Assembly: GCA_027596195.1 (NCBI GenBank)
Contig: JADGJG010000262.1
Coordinates: 1 to 26,909, forward strand
Length of the DNA: 26,909 nt
Source of the DNA: Podochytrium sp. JEL0797
Lineage: Eukaryota; Chytridiomycota; Chytridiomycetes; Chytridiales; Chytriomycetaceae
Direction of reading: 5' to 3'
Every line of letters begins with the position of its first letter. Within the stretch, counting starts at the first letter, position 1. Both the position numbers and the translations under genes were made by a program. Below, one piece after another: positions 8,919-25,439 of this stretch. The notes under the pieces were generated by a model. It was not told the DNA's origin, ran no database searches, and saw nothing but the letters and a program-made list of their open reading frames with translations.

Positions 8919-11900
8919 TCACTCCCTCTTTGTGGGGTCCGCAAACAACGTCGACCCAATCCCATGCGTCTTTTCCCAAAACTGCCACCACGCCACCTCG
9001 TCAGCCCAATCATGCACCCCAACCGCATACATGGCCGCCACCTTGGCGTCCTCCGACATACACTCATAATTGTTTTGCGCCTGCGACTGTTTTGGCACTT
9101 CAACTACCTCCGTACGACCCCCATGGTTCCCCCAACGCACCAACTTGTTCAACAGCTCGAAAAACTTCAAACTCATATCCTCAAGCACGAGCCCCACCAC
9201 CACCGTAAGAATCACAATTCCCCAGAAACGCAGCTGAGTGTGCACCAACGGCCAAGAGAGCCCGCTGTACTCGTAGGCCGTGTCGGGACCGAAAATGGAG
9301 TGCGGCTGCCAAACGAGCGAGTAGACAAACTGGTAGCCAATCCACACGAGGAACGTGAGCCCGCCGATAATATGGTGCATGTACGTAATGTTGTGAGATT
9401 CCACGTACAGCACCTTGATGGTGCAGAAGAGGATCGTGATGGTGTAGGAGATGGTGCCAAATGGATACAGGGATGATTCCTGGTACGGGCCTGATGCGTC
9501 CGAGAACATGGTTTCTTGCACCCACACGGTTGAGTTGGCACCCCAAAAGAGCGGGATATTGACGTAACTGTTGTTCGTGCCGTTGAAGAATCCGCCGTAA
9601 AATATGGCTGGAAGAAGGACAGAGATGGTGGCGTGCAAGAAACCTTGGAAGAACCACCGCAACTGGATTCGGAAATTGAACCCTCGGTTCACTTGCCCAT
9701 AGCGGTAGAGTTCTGGAACGGCAATGAGGGTACTCCGGTTGAGATCCTTTTCGAATATTCCAATCACCATAACCGGCAGTGATGTGAACATGACGTTATT
9801 GAGTGAGAGAGTCCACTGCTCATATAATGAGGTCCCTGAGTAACCGCACCAGAACTGGAAGATCAGCTGAGTGCCGTAGAAGGTGATGTTCTGAGATTTT
9901 CTATTAGAATTATTTTTCTTTCGCAAACGAAATGAGACGGTCCTACCTTATACAAAGTGCCCAAAATGAACAAACTGATGCGCACGTACGACCACCGTCC
10001 ATGAACAAACAATAACGGTTGCAGGAACCGGAATTTGGCAATCGAGTAGTCGGATGCACGAGAAGCAGCAAGACCTTCGCGACCCGTGATACCGATCCCG
10101 ACATGCGCGCACAGCAACATGGGAATGTCGTTGGCCCCGTCTCCAACCGCCAACGTGACGCCCGACTGGCGCGGTCGCAGCATGAGGGTTGAAATGATTC
10201 GCTCGAATGTGGTGGGTTGCGGGCCGCCGAGTTCTTGCAGCAGTGGCGAGGCGCCGCCCGGCGTGCTGTGCTGGTTGTGGAGCCGGTCCTTGACTTTTCG
10301 AACGAGGAGAGCCTTCTGCGCGGGGGAGAAGCGGCAGCAGATGACGTTATCGGTTGCAATCAGCAAGTCAACCAAGCGTTCAAAGGTGGCGGTCTCGGGA
10401 CTGGCCAGCAGGTGTTTTTCGAGTTTGAACAGGAGTCGGCCTTCGACAGTAACCACAATGTGACAATCCGGATTCTCGCGCTTCATGGCCAAGAAAGTTT
10501 TGGTCGAATCGTCGATCCACGACTGGATGGCAGCAATTTCGGAGCTCGCCTGCTGGCTGTACGAGAGGATCGTGTCGTCTTTGAGCAGCATGAAATGGGT
10601 GTCCTTCTTGATCAGGTTGCACGTTCTCCCAATGTTGATGGCCGTCTCCGTCTTGTCACCCGTCAGCATCCAAACTCGAATGTTGGCCCGTCGAAGACTC
10701 TCGATCGTCTCTGGAACACCCTCCTGCAGTTTGTCCTCAATGGCAGTAGCACCCAACAGAGTCAACCCACGTTCCAACTCCTCCGCAACACCAGCAACCA
10801 GATCGGCTCGGTTCGAGATTGCGGTGGTGGCCTCGGCGTACTTCTTGGCCCACGTCGAGTACGCAGCAGGATCGAGCACGCGGTGCGCGTAAAGCAGCGT
10901 TCGGAGACCCTCGGTGGAAAAAGCGTTCACGTCGGCAAGAGTTTTGGCGTTGAGTCGCAACTCCTCGGGGGACAGCGTCTTGTCGCTCTTGAGTCGCTCG
11001 AGGATCACGTTGTCGGCCCCCTTGGTCAAGAGGATGATTCGGCCGTCGGGGTACCGGTAGATGGCAGACATTCGCTTCCGGTCACTTGAGAATTCGACAA
11101 TGTTGAGGAGCTCGTACTCGGTGTCAGCAGGTTGGTTGAGGATGTTGAGGGTTAATGTTGTGGGAGTTCGGGCCTTGTACACGAAAGACATATCCCGAGC
11201 AGCATTCACAATAGCCACTTCGTCAGCAAAGGAAGATTGGTAGACAATGGATTGAGCGGTTGGTGGCGAGGCGGGGAGTTTCTCGTTTGACTGGAACGGT
11301 GGCAACTCATTGGCCGTCAAGTCCGGAATCACGGTGTGGCACAAAGCCATGGCCTCCAAGAAACAGAACGTTTCGTTTTGGGACGGAGTCAGCTCTTCGC
11401 CGCGTGATTTGGCGCCGGCGAGTTCTTCAAGGATTGGGGCGACATCCAACGAGCCGTCGGTTCGAGGTGGGCACGCCGGATGTGTGATCGACTTTCCAGC
11501 AACGCTAAAGACTCGGAACTCCATGACATTCTCAGTCCTGATTGGAAAGTGGCCCGAAAGGGGTTTAGCACTTGATTGAATGCGCAAAACAATCAAAAAC
11601 TCACAAAGTGCCCGTCTTATCACTAAACACGTATTGAACTTGTCCCAAATCCTCGTTCAAACTGCTCGTATTCGCCTGAGCAGGAATGTCGCGTTCGGCG
11701 TCGTACATGGCCAAATCGTTCATCATGAAATACACTTGGAAAATCTTCACCACCTCCATCGTCACATAGAGCGAAATGGGGATGAACGCATTGAACAGAA
11801 TCAAGAAGGTGAAGAAGATCAACGCGTAGCCGGACTTGTCGATCAAATACCAATGACGTACGAAGCCAAAACCGTCTTTTCGCTCGTGCGTGTCCCACAG

Positions 11901-13644
11901 GGCGTAGGCCATAGTTCCAAGCGCGGAAAACAGGAGCAGAGAACACAAGATCATGACAATGACTTTGTTCGTGATGCGGCCGAGGTGGGACATTTTCGTG
12001 CTCGGAGGGGCGTACGAGTTCATACGAATCTTGCTCTCCTCGCCAGTGAAGACGGCGACTCCGAAGATCTCTTTCGTATTCCGGAGAGTGGCTCCACGTT
12101 GTAACAGTTGGTTCGGGGTCAGTGGGTACCGATTGCCCTCGTCGTCTTGAAGGAAGCCGTCGAAGTTGTACAAGTCGCCGGAAGGCCCTTCCGTATGGAT
12201 CCGGGCTGGAGGAAAACAATCAAAAACCAATATCCAAGGCACGCAAAACCTCCACAGCCGTAAACTCACGAACCTCTGAAATTGGCCATAGAATTGACAT
12301 CGCAAATGGCATCGGCTGTGACCTTCAACGCCTGCCTCTGCTTGAGGTTCGTTTCACCGTCCAAGTTGGACGTCTCAACAAAGCAGACCCCATCGTCGTT
12401 GGACGCCCAAATCACCACCATATCCGCTGGGATGAACTCTCGATCCCGAATCAGGATCACATCGCCGACCCGAATGTCCTTGCAGTGGATCTGCTCCCAT
12501 TCTCCAACGTGCAGCCCAGATTTCCCGCGAATCGATGCAGGATTCACCAACTGCTGCATCTCAATCCCTGCATGCGCGCCAACGGCCGTAGGTGCAGGAC
12601 CAGAACCCGGCGATGCCCCAGTCGGTGTGCTCCCACGCTGCGTAAACCTTCGCATCATACTCCCACGTGGCACCAATCCCGGACCCGAAACAACCAATCG
12701 CTGTACTGGAGAGTTATTCTCTGCAGCGTCTTGCTTGTATCGGAAAAAGTCGTCGTAGGCTTCCTTAATCATGGACACAAGAACAAAGAAGGACAGCGGG
12801 AAGATGGTAGTAAATCGGCCCGTGGGACTCACGCCAGGAATAATCTAAGAAAGGTCATCAGTTTTTCATTTGAGTGGTCACATGATGGTGGCTCCAAATT
12901 GATTTTGATCGCCGGCGCCCCTTCGGCACAGCCTGCACACACACCTGCAGCATGGAGACAATGAAGAAATATATGTTGGCCACTTTCGAGAACTGAGCAA
13001 GCAGTTGTTTCGGGATGAAGTCAATGACCGTGTATCGAGCAGTGCGAACAGTATTATCGACAAAGGGATTCTTCGACAGCTTCGAATTCTCCTGAATCAA
13101 CCGCAGCACGAATAGATAGGGCAAGAAGAGGATCGAGTAGACACGGCTGTTTCGGATCCACGGCGGGCCAATGATTGGAGGGTCGAAGTTCACAAACTGG
13201 TCGTCGGGCCCGGGATTCACATAGAACTGGCGACCGACCTTGGAGGGTGCTGGAGACGAAGAAGAACGATCAGCTGATAACAACCACTTCAGGGGGGCCG
13301 TCTGACGGGTGGAAATCGAACCTTGTGGCGATCCAGAAACCCTGCTGGTGGACGGCAGCGGCTCGGGCTTGACAGGAGACATTTCGGTGGAGCCGTTGAG
13401 AAGTTGCGATGTTCTGGGTGGGAGTTGGGCGTTAGAAGGGCTGGGGAAAGGGTGATGGAGTCTCCGCCACATGTGATTTGCAAGGTTCAACGCCAGTGAT
13501 GTACCTGTTTGTCGAGGAGCTTGTAATGAAGGAGCCGTTGGGGTCAAGAGAGATAGCCGGGGGATCAGTATGCTGATCCGCAGTGCTCATGGGGTTTTGG
13601 GATGATTGACGAATTGGCGAGCCTGGCAGGAGTCCAATTTCCAT
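8919..13644 (-). CDS. DNF3: P4-type phospholipid flippase, DNF3-like
   Basis: ATP-driven lipid translocase of Golgi, endosome or plasma membranes, expected to work with a CDC50-type partner. Exons on the minus strand are 13644-13505, 13413-12945, 12844-12274, 12205-11605, 11537-9947 and 9890-8919, encoding 1447 residues from the first in-frame ATG. Signatures: DGETNLK (about 365-371) in the actuator domain, phosphorylation motif DKTGTLT (Asp about 589) split by an intron, KGADNVI, DKTETAIN and VGDGANDIPML. Ten membrane segments are expected and hydrophobic blocks fit. The stretch GTSLYEQW...FTSLPV...GIFEKDL...AVPELY is DNF3-like rather than DRS2-like. The Ser/Pro-rich N-terminus may contain two more short in-frame introns (13321-13250, 72 nt; 13142-13092, 51 nt); the second would remove an unusual hydrophobic insert. 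The start lies 71 bp after the PHO81-like stop. Confidence 0.95.
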
Positions 13645-13710
13645 GAATTTTTGATCTCTCCCACGACAAAAAGGTTCTTCTCCGTTATTCGCATTAAGTA
13701 CAGTACTTAC

Positions 13711-13716
13711 TTTATT
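13711..13716 (-). terminator. Polyadenylation signal overlapping the PHO81-like stop codon
   Basis: On the minus strand the stop codon TGA and AATAAA share one base (TGAATAAA). Any 3' UTR using this signal would be about 15-35 nt long and would end just upstream of, or inside, the flippase 5' UTR. Confidence 0.6.
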
Positions 13717-16700
13717 CACATGGGGTTTACGGAATAGTTCAGAACTTGTCCAATCATAATCCCATCCACCCCACCGGCCTCTTGAACAGCAACATTCGAT
13801 GCAATCTGATTGCTCGATCCAAACGACGCCAACATCAACCCACTCTGCTTGATAGTCGTGATCAACGCTGGCACGTGAATCTGTGAGGCGTGATCAATGA
13901 CAATTCCACAGCAACAACCAAAAAAATAATAATCATGTTTGTGCCACATACCAGCGGCGCCGCGTCGCACATGATTCCCAAGAAATTACTCCTTTTCGAG
14001 AATCGAATCGCCTCCTTGATGGATCCACAACGGCGGTCCGTCTCGGTCCATGTTTCGCCGGGAGCCGTGATACCACAGTTGGTTTTGAAAAACACGCCAA
14101 AGTTGGGTTGTTTCCAGTTCATGGTCACACACACTTGCGGGTTAAAGGAGGAGAAGATGATGGAACGGTTAGCAGAGTTGTCGTACACAGTCTTGAGAAT
14201 TCCGTCGAGGAACGAATTGATGGATGGGACAAATGGCATCACTAGGGTTTCCCTTTCGCTTTGCGTCGGGTACTTGAGCTCCACGCTAATACCCACAGAA
14301 GCGGGTGTATTCTGCGAGGGGGCGGGAGATAAAGGGGGGTGGGTTCAACACTTCGATGACAAAACAGCATTACAAAACAAAGTCGTACCTTGAGCACTTC
14401 TTCCAAAGTCATGAAGGAATCATAGATTGATGCAGCCAGTTCAGTGTTGGAAGAAAATCCGCTGTCTGTCTGCATGGCGGAAATGGGGGACCGCGCCGAC
14501 TTCAACGCCTTGAAAATCCGCGCGGCTTCCTCGTACAACAGGTTTCCGATGCTCATATTGACTCCAACACCACTCGCTTCGTTCGCCCGCAAGAACCAGC
14601 TGGGGTACACGACGGGTACTCCGTCCCGAGTCATTTGAACAACAATGTTGACGTATTCGTGTACGAGCGAGGACGCCGTGATAAGCGACTGGATTCCGGA
14701 CTCCGTGTGTCCCTTGTTGGGACCAACAGCATTGACCACCTAAAACGGCAAATGAAGGTGTGTGAGTGGGAGGGAAAGTATTTCCAAACGAGGAAACCAC
14801 ATACCATCGTCGATTTCCAATACGTCTCCACCTTTCCACCGATTTGCAACCTCGGGTGAATGAAGGGGTTCACAACCGTGAAGGAGAACCGGAGCTCGCC
14901 CACCACACGCAAGTATGAGTCAAATAAGGGGGCAACCATGAGTTCGTTTTCCCCGCTCCCTCCCCACTTTCTCGAAACGTTGATCAGCTGCGATGCCAGA
15001 ACGACAGATCTACCAAGGATTTTGGTACCGAAAGTAGGGTATATGTCGAATTGCAGTGCGATTTCTTTGGGGTCCGACACGAAGAACGCGAATGGCTCCG
15101 AGTCGTCCGTCAGCGGGAGAATGACGTTGTAAGGAATTTCACAGTCGGGTTTGTTCGAAATGATGAGTTTGAGTGACGAAAGTTGTCTCGAGCCAAAGAG
15201 CTGGTGCGATGAAGGGGGGAAAAGGACGAGAGTCAGTCGCAAAATCATCACTGAAAATCTGAACATCAAATTGCACACCTTGATTGGGGAATTGTTTGAG
15301 GCTTCCGAGGTGAAACTGCTCAAGTTCAGCTGGACCAAATACTTACTGTCGAGGTAGTTGTGTCCGCTGATTTACGGGGACAAAGGGTCAGAAACAGGTC
15401 AATCATGCCATACACCCGCAGAGCAATATGCACTCACTAGATTCTGAAAGGAATAATCGGAGGAGGCAGAGAGAGCGAGGGGAGCTCTTCCATGTCCAAA
15501 TCCTCCACCATCACGTTCGTGGAGATCTCGGCCGTAAACAGAGCCGACGGTCTCATTGGCTGCAACTCCTCCGCCACCTTGGAGAAGCTCACAGCAGCCA
15601 TGGCTGGAGATTTCCGCGAAATGCCCACAATCTCCAGCAACTTGGCAACCTCCATGTGACCGTGGTACAAGGCGTACGTCCACGCATTCCAGTCCGTCTC
15701 GTCCTTGACTGTTTTCGAGCATCCAGCCGCCAAGAGCAACTTAACACTCTCGATATGGCCCTCGGAAGCCGCATAAAACAAGGGAGTCCAGCTTTGGAAA
15801 ATGTCCACCATGTCCACGTCCCCTCCGTGTTTGATGAGCAGCGACAGGAGATCAGCATGTCCCGCGCGAGCCGCCAAGTGCAAAGGAGAGAGTCCATCGC
15901 TGTTGAGAACCAGACTGGCACCACGAGACAGCAAGAGAGTTGCGATTTCCGTGTGACCGTGCTCGCACGCCAAACTCAAACTGCTCGACGTCATGGTCGT
16001 GGCTGGGTCCACCGACGCAAACCGCTCCAAACACTGCTTCACGCAATCCGTGAATCCTCCAATGATGGAATACGTGAGAGCCGTGAATCCATCCAAGTCC
16101 AACAAGTTGATGTCGCAGGTGGGCTGACTCGCAATGTAGGTAAGGCATTCCAACTTGCCGTGCATGGCGGCATAGTGCAGCGGCTTCCTCCCATACACAT
16201 CCAAACTTTCAATGTTTCCACCTCCCACTTCGACGCTCATTTTGAGGACATCCAACCGACCACTGATGGCCGCCTCGTGAACACACGTACGGTTATTGAT
16301 GTCGTCAATGTAGTTGCAGTCGACGACATCCTGACCAAGAAGGAGAGAAATGGATTCGGAAGGCGCGGTGGGCAGCACGCGCAAGTAGACGCGCGAAAAG
16401 AACTCACGGTCATCGTTGTGAATCGACTCCTTGCGCTTCACCAAAAAGTCGCGAATGTCGTCCAAGCCGTGGGCGTGTTGCGGGCCGTGGGCGTTCATCA
16501 GCGTGACCAATTCCATCTCCAGATCATTCATGGATTCGCTGACCTGGCCAAACACGGCCGAGGAGACGGGCTTGCTCGATGACATGTCATTGACCGGGGT
16601 CGGGGCAAAGTCGCCGTGCTCGATGTAGGCTTCAATTTCGGCAATGTTGGTGGTTGCCGAGTCGGTGAATTCGGTCAGGACGTCGTTGTTGAAGCACGGC

Positions 16701-17384
16701 TGGATCTCGACCTGGCGCGACAGATACAGCTCCTTGGTGGTGGACTTTGCGCGCTTGTCCCACTTTTTGAGGATCTTGCGGAAGCCCTCGCCGTTGACCT
16801 CGACGAATTTCTAGCAACGAAAGGGGTGAGGGGAGGGGAAAGGGAAATAGAAACATTAAAACAGACCTGCAGCTTCGCGAGATCCTGCTGGAACGAGGCA
16901 AATGCCTCCATCAGGGTGACGAGGGCAGCCAGGTTCTGCGACGACTTGCGGCCCTTGAGGACCTTCTTCTTGTCGACGAGCGAGCGCAGGCGCACCTTGA
17001 ACTCGGACTCCTTCTGCAGATAGAATGCGTTGACCTGGAGGGCGCGGTTGGTCAGCAAGCACACCCGGCAAAAGAGGGAAAAGCACCTTCTCCAGCTCGC
17101 GCTCCAGCTTGAAGAAGAAGGCCGTCTTGAGGGCCTGGAACTCAGACATGTGCGTGACATCCACGACCGTGGCCAGCAGCACGGGCTGCGAGGATCCCGA
17201 TGCCGCCTGCGCACTCTCGGCCAGTGCCTCGACGGCGTTGATCACCTTTTTGAGCGCCTTGTAGTTGAGGTACTGCGGGCCCGCCCACTCGGTCTGCTGT
17301 CCCTGGATGAACTTGCCGAACTGTCTTCGTGGTTAGCCAGTGCCCGGGTGTCCACGTCGGCCGCTCTGGGGGGCATACCTTCAT
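13716..17384 (-). CDS. PHO81: PHO81/NUC-2-like CDK inhibitor: SPX, ankyrin repeats, degenerate GDPD
   Basis: Phosphate-starvation regulator; family members bind inositol pyrophosphates through SPX and inhibit the PHO80-PHO85 cyclin-CDK. Exons on the minus strand are 17384-17379, 17320-17087, 17034-16867, 16810-15438, 15366-15279, 15200-14805, 14739-14389, 14311-13952 and 13880-13716, encoding 1046 residues. The first exon codes only Met-Lys. The SPX domain (1 to about 160) has the lysine surface YLNYKALKK and GFRKILKKWDKR. Seven ankyrin-like repeats span about 309-530, followed by a conserved IIPFRIYGHNYLD block and a C2-like region (about 585-745). A GDPD-like domain (about 750-1046) has GPNK where active enzymes have a HRG-type motif, VNIV in place of VEFD, and YPS in place of the second catalytic His-Asp. 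It should therefore be a pseudoenzyme, as in yeast Pho81. The gene is 80 bp downstream of the deacylase gene. Confidence 0.94.
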
Positions 17385-17455
17385 GAATTTTTGGACTTCG
17401 AAAAAAAAATGGAATCACACCGCGATCGCCAGCACGCGCCATGATCCCTCTCCGT

Positions 17456-17461
17456 TTTATT
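17456..17461 (-). terminator. Polyadenylation signal AATAAA (deacylase gene)
   Basis: AATAAA on the minus strand begins 3 bases beyond the deacylase stop codon (TAA at 17467-17465). The next gene's start codon is at 17384, so the two transcripts almost abut. Confidence 0.6.
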
Positions 17462-17464
17462 AAT

Positions 17465-18056
17465 TTATCTATCCCTCGAATCCAAGATCAACGTCACTGG
17501 CCCGTCATTCACCAGAGCAACATCCATCATGGCACCAAACTCGCCGTCTGTTCAAATCAATCATTAGAAATACCATTAACATTGGAATATTCGAACTCAC
17601 CTTTAACCTTGTCGTCCGAATGCAGTGATCGCAACTTCGCGAGGAAATCATTATAAAACGGTTGGGAAAACTCTCCTTTCATCGCCTTGTGGAAATCGGG
17701 CTTGGCACCCTTGTTCGTGACTGCGTACAGAGTGAATTGGGACACAGAGAGAATCTCGAATCCCGCATCCTTGACGTTCAGCTTCCACGGCTTTCCGTCC
17801 TGCCCATCCCAAAGCCTGAGCGATGTCAGTTTTTTGGCAATGAACTCGGCATCGCTCGGCGTATCGTCGGTCGTGATGCCGATAAGGACACAGATTCCGT
17901 TTCCGATTTCGCTGACGAGCCGGTTGTCGACTGCCAAGATTATATCAAAAGGAGGTAAGTGAGAGAAACGAATGGGGCGGGAGCGAGATGGGGAGAAACG
18001 CTAATATACGAACCAGTCACCGAAGCTTGCTTGACTCTCTGGATCACTGCTCTCAT
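17465..18056 (-). CDS. DTD1: D-aminoacyl-tRNA deacylase (DTD)
   Basis: Proofreading enzyme that hydrolyses D-aminoacyl (and glycyl) mischarged tRNAs. Exons on the minus strand are 18056-18014, 17930-17601 and 17547-17465 (introns 83 and 53 nt), giving 151 residues, the usual family length. The start MRAVIQRVKQASVTV is the family N-terminus. The catalytic-site motif SQFTL lies at residues 78-82. The cross-subunit Gly-cisPro motif is in NDGPVT (138-143). KPDFHKAMKG is also conserved. An upstream open frame continues beyond 18056, but the family start is clear. The protein is probably cytosolic; no obvious targeting sequence is present. It is the first of three closely packed genes on this strand and diverges from LPD1. 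Confidence 0.96.
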
Positions 18057-18664
18057 CGATCGCTTGCTGGGGTGGGAAGCTTGTCCGATTGGGGGGCGAA
18101 AAAAATCACCTATGTATGTATTTTTTTTTTGCCCACCCCCCTCGATTAGGACGCGTAATTGGAAAGAGGATAATCGAAGTAACGGTGAAGTTTGCTCGAC
18201 AGCAGAGGGACAGCTGGTGTCAAGAAATACGTCATCCCCTGCACGCAAGCTGCCCAACGCGATATACAACGCGCTCAATTATTTATATCACGAACGGCAC
18301 AAAATGGTCCTCTCTTCGTTTTATTAAATTTTAATTTACACAAACGGAAAATAAGAAATCAGCACTGCGTGATCGAGGAGAGGCACAAGAGCGGTTCATG
18401 CTCAACCAAATATTTGGAGACCCCCCGCACGAATGGAACTTCGATCAAACCCTCGTTACTCAAGTTTGATTCTGGGGGCGATCAAGGAGACGCGGAAAGA
18501 TTCCGAAAAAAGAAAGTTGAGTGATCCAATTCGCAGGTACAATCCTTCTACGAGACCTAGGGGAGACGAGATCATTAAAAGGGATAGGGAATGATGTGGC
18601 GAAATGGCAACGCCCCATTGTTGCTGCCGTCTCCTTCCTTCCCCCAAAAAAGTCTTTCAAAAAT
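18057..18664. promoter_or_regulatory. Divergent upstream region of DTD1 and LPD1
   Basis: A 608-bp gap lies between two start codons on opposite strands, so it should hold both promoters. It contains a T run near 18120-18130, an AT-rich patch at about 18277-18340 (tatttatatc, ttaaattttaattt) and no recognised gene. No specific transcription-factor site can be assigned. Confidence 0.5.
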
Positions 18665-21173
<2,509 letters not shown>

Positions 21174-21213
21174 GGATGTTGATGTTTTGGATTCCTTTGC
21201 CTGATCATGTTTG

Positions 21214-21219
21214 AATAAA
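21214..21219 (+). terminator. Polyadenylation signal AATAAA (LPD1)
   Basis: AATAAA lies 41 bases after the LPD1 stop codon, in the short region between two converging genes. Confidence 0.7.
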
Positions 21220-21335
21220 GTTAAAAAGTTTTTGTTGAATGAAAAACGCGAGAAATCAGAGAAATGCGCAAAATGAATGCAAGCACACTCCCAACAGTTT
21301 AAAAGACAGACAGGCAGAGACATTTCAATGGCCAT

Positions 21336-21341
21336 TTTATT
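21336..21341 (-). terminator. Polyadenylation signal AATAAA (ATP16)
   Basis: AATAAA on the minus strand lies about 50 bases downstream of the ATP16 stop. The two converging signals (LPD1 and ATP16) are about 117 bp apart and their transcripts do not need to overlap. Confidence 0.7.
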
Positions 21342-21391
21342 TCTCGTCCAAGAAATACAAAAAAAAACAATTTCAAAGGGAGAAGGAAATC

Positions 21392-22378
21392 TTAGGCCTT
21401 GGCGGCGGCAATCACAGCCTCGTACAACTCGTGCTGGATTCTGGCGGTGGCCTTGTCCTTGTCACTGGCAGAGGTGGACGCAAGGACCTTGCTGGCCTCG
21501 TCAGCTCCCTTTCTGGCAGCCTGATTCGAAAGAAAGGCGCGTGTTTCGCGTGAGAATGCGCGCACATTGTGAAGGAGAAAATGATTATACCTCAGCGTCA
21601 AGCTTGTCAAGCTCGAAAGCCTCCACAGCGTTGATGTTTAATGAAGAGTCAATGTTCATGACGGCAAATCCGCCAGAAACTGGAAGGAAGGGGGGAAAAC
21701 GACATGGAATTAGTAAGAGTTGGGACGAGGGTTGAGTTGTGGAAGAATCGGAGCGTTTGTTCGCGATGGAATAGAATTGATGCATCTTTTCGCTTCTAGT
21801 AGAATCGATCGAGGGTGTCGCGCGTGAAATGTGCAATTTTCGCCGCAAGCAGGTGAAAAAACGCAAAAACATGCATCGGGTTCCCCTCCCAGCGAACGAC
21901 ATCTTCCAAAGTCCGAGTGAAATAACAACGTTCGTGCATGCGAATGCAATCCAATTGAGAGTGTAGACCATCGGGATGCGATGGAGATCGAGGACAGAGA
22001 GTTCGCTTTTTTTCCGGGTTGGTGAGAGAGATTACCGAAGTACTTTCTGATCTTGTTGTCAGCGGCAAAGATCTCAACAACGGATCCGTTCTGCAGCTGG
22101 GCAATGGTGGGCACGTGGTCCGCAAGGATACCCATGTCACCCTCAGAGGACTGGATGTTGACCTGGGTAGCGTCGAAGTTCTTGAGGATGGCCTGGGGCG
22201 GGTCAGAGACAAGGAGCGGTCAGAATAGAGCGCACAGGCTACGGCAGGGAGGTTGAGGTCTTACCTGGTGGGGCAGGGCAAAGGTAACTCTGAGCTTTCC
22301 GGCGGACGAAGCCTCCGTGGCGTACGATCTGCGGGCCACGGCGGAGCGTGCAACGCTAAGGGCTCTGAAGAACTGCAT
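21392..22378 (-). CDS. ATP16: Mitochondrial F1 ATP synthase subunit delta
   Basis: Central-stalk subunit of mitochondrial F1 (the counterpart of bacterial epsilon), coupling rotor movement to catalysis. Exons on the minus strand are 22378-22265, 22192-22036, 21679-21591 and 21520-21392, encoding 162 residues. The N-terminus is a basic mitochondrial presequence (MQFFRALSVARSAVARRSYAT). The beta-sandwich text follows: KLRVTFALPHQ, then GDMGILADHVPTIAQL, then KYFVSGGFAVMN, where an intron junction completes the Val codon. The C-terminal helices end ELYEAVIAAAKA. Its second intron (21680-22035, 356 nt) is the longest in the window and contains only chance open frames. The gene is head to head with ATP2. 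Confidence 0.95.
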
Positions 22379-24963
<2,585 letters not shown>

Positions 24964-25031
24964 AGACGGGAGTGTAGCTTTACCTTTTGTGTTGCAAATT
25001 TCTTAATTTTTTTTGTGAGGATGCGGTGTTG

Positions 25032-25037
25032 AATAAA
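25032..25037 (+). terminator. Polyadenylation signal AATAAA (ATP2)
   Basis: AATAAA lies 68 bases after the ATP2 stop codon, preceded by a T-rich stretch. Confidence 0.7.
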
Positions 25038-25439
25038 ACATTGGGTTTTTCTTGAGATATTTTAATGTCGCGGCTATTGTATTTTGTGCGTTGGAAGAAG
25101 TGATAAAGGGTGCCGACTCGAAACCTGGCATCTCAGGCGCCACCACAAAAACGGAAAAGGCTCCGCCCAAGACACGGACGCGTGGAATATTTCACGCAGT
25201 TCGAAGCTTTCGATTGCAAACGCAATATTTTTCAACCCCCTGTGTTTTTTTCCCATGGCGCCATTACCACTACTTATGGTGGTGGTGTAAATGAGAAACT
25301 ATTGAGTTTTTAAAAAGGGGGCGGAAAGACGCGTCCGACACAAAAACCAAAAAAAAAGTAACTTCTGTGGGAGGGAGTTCATGCCTTTGCGAATCGCTTA
25401 ATCAGATTAAGAATAGGTTGGTGGTGAAGGTTATTTGAA
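25038..25439. other. Gene-poor stretch after ATP2
   Basis: No supported gene. At 25328-25365 it contains a block (gacgcgtccga, then acacaaaaacc, then an A run and taactt) that recurs in similar form at 26573-26617. Confidence 0.4.

Noticed and set aside
10217..11089. Plus-strand open frame of 290 codons
   Set aside because: It is antisense to the catalytic exon of the flippase and lacks any family signature.
13717..13719. Earlier GTG start giving the flippase 25 more N-terminal residues
   Set aside because: GTG is not a normal fungal start, and those codons overlap the PHO81-like stop and polyadenylation signal. The first in-frame ATG at 13644 was used.
15428..16582. Plus-strand open frame of 384 codons
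   Set aside because: It is antisense to the ankyrin-repeat exon of the PHO81-like gene and has no recognisable domain.
21585..22212. Open frames within the long ATP16 intron
   Set aside because: They are short, overlap several frames and run across splice sites of a well-supported gene. No snoRNA-like box pattern was seen either.
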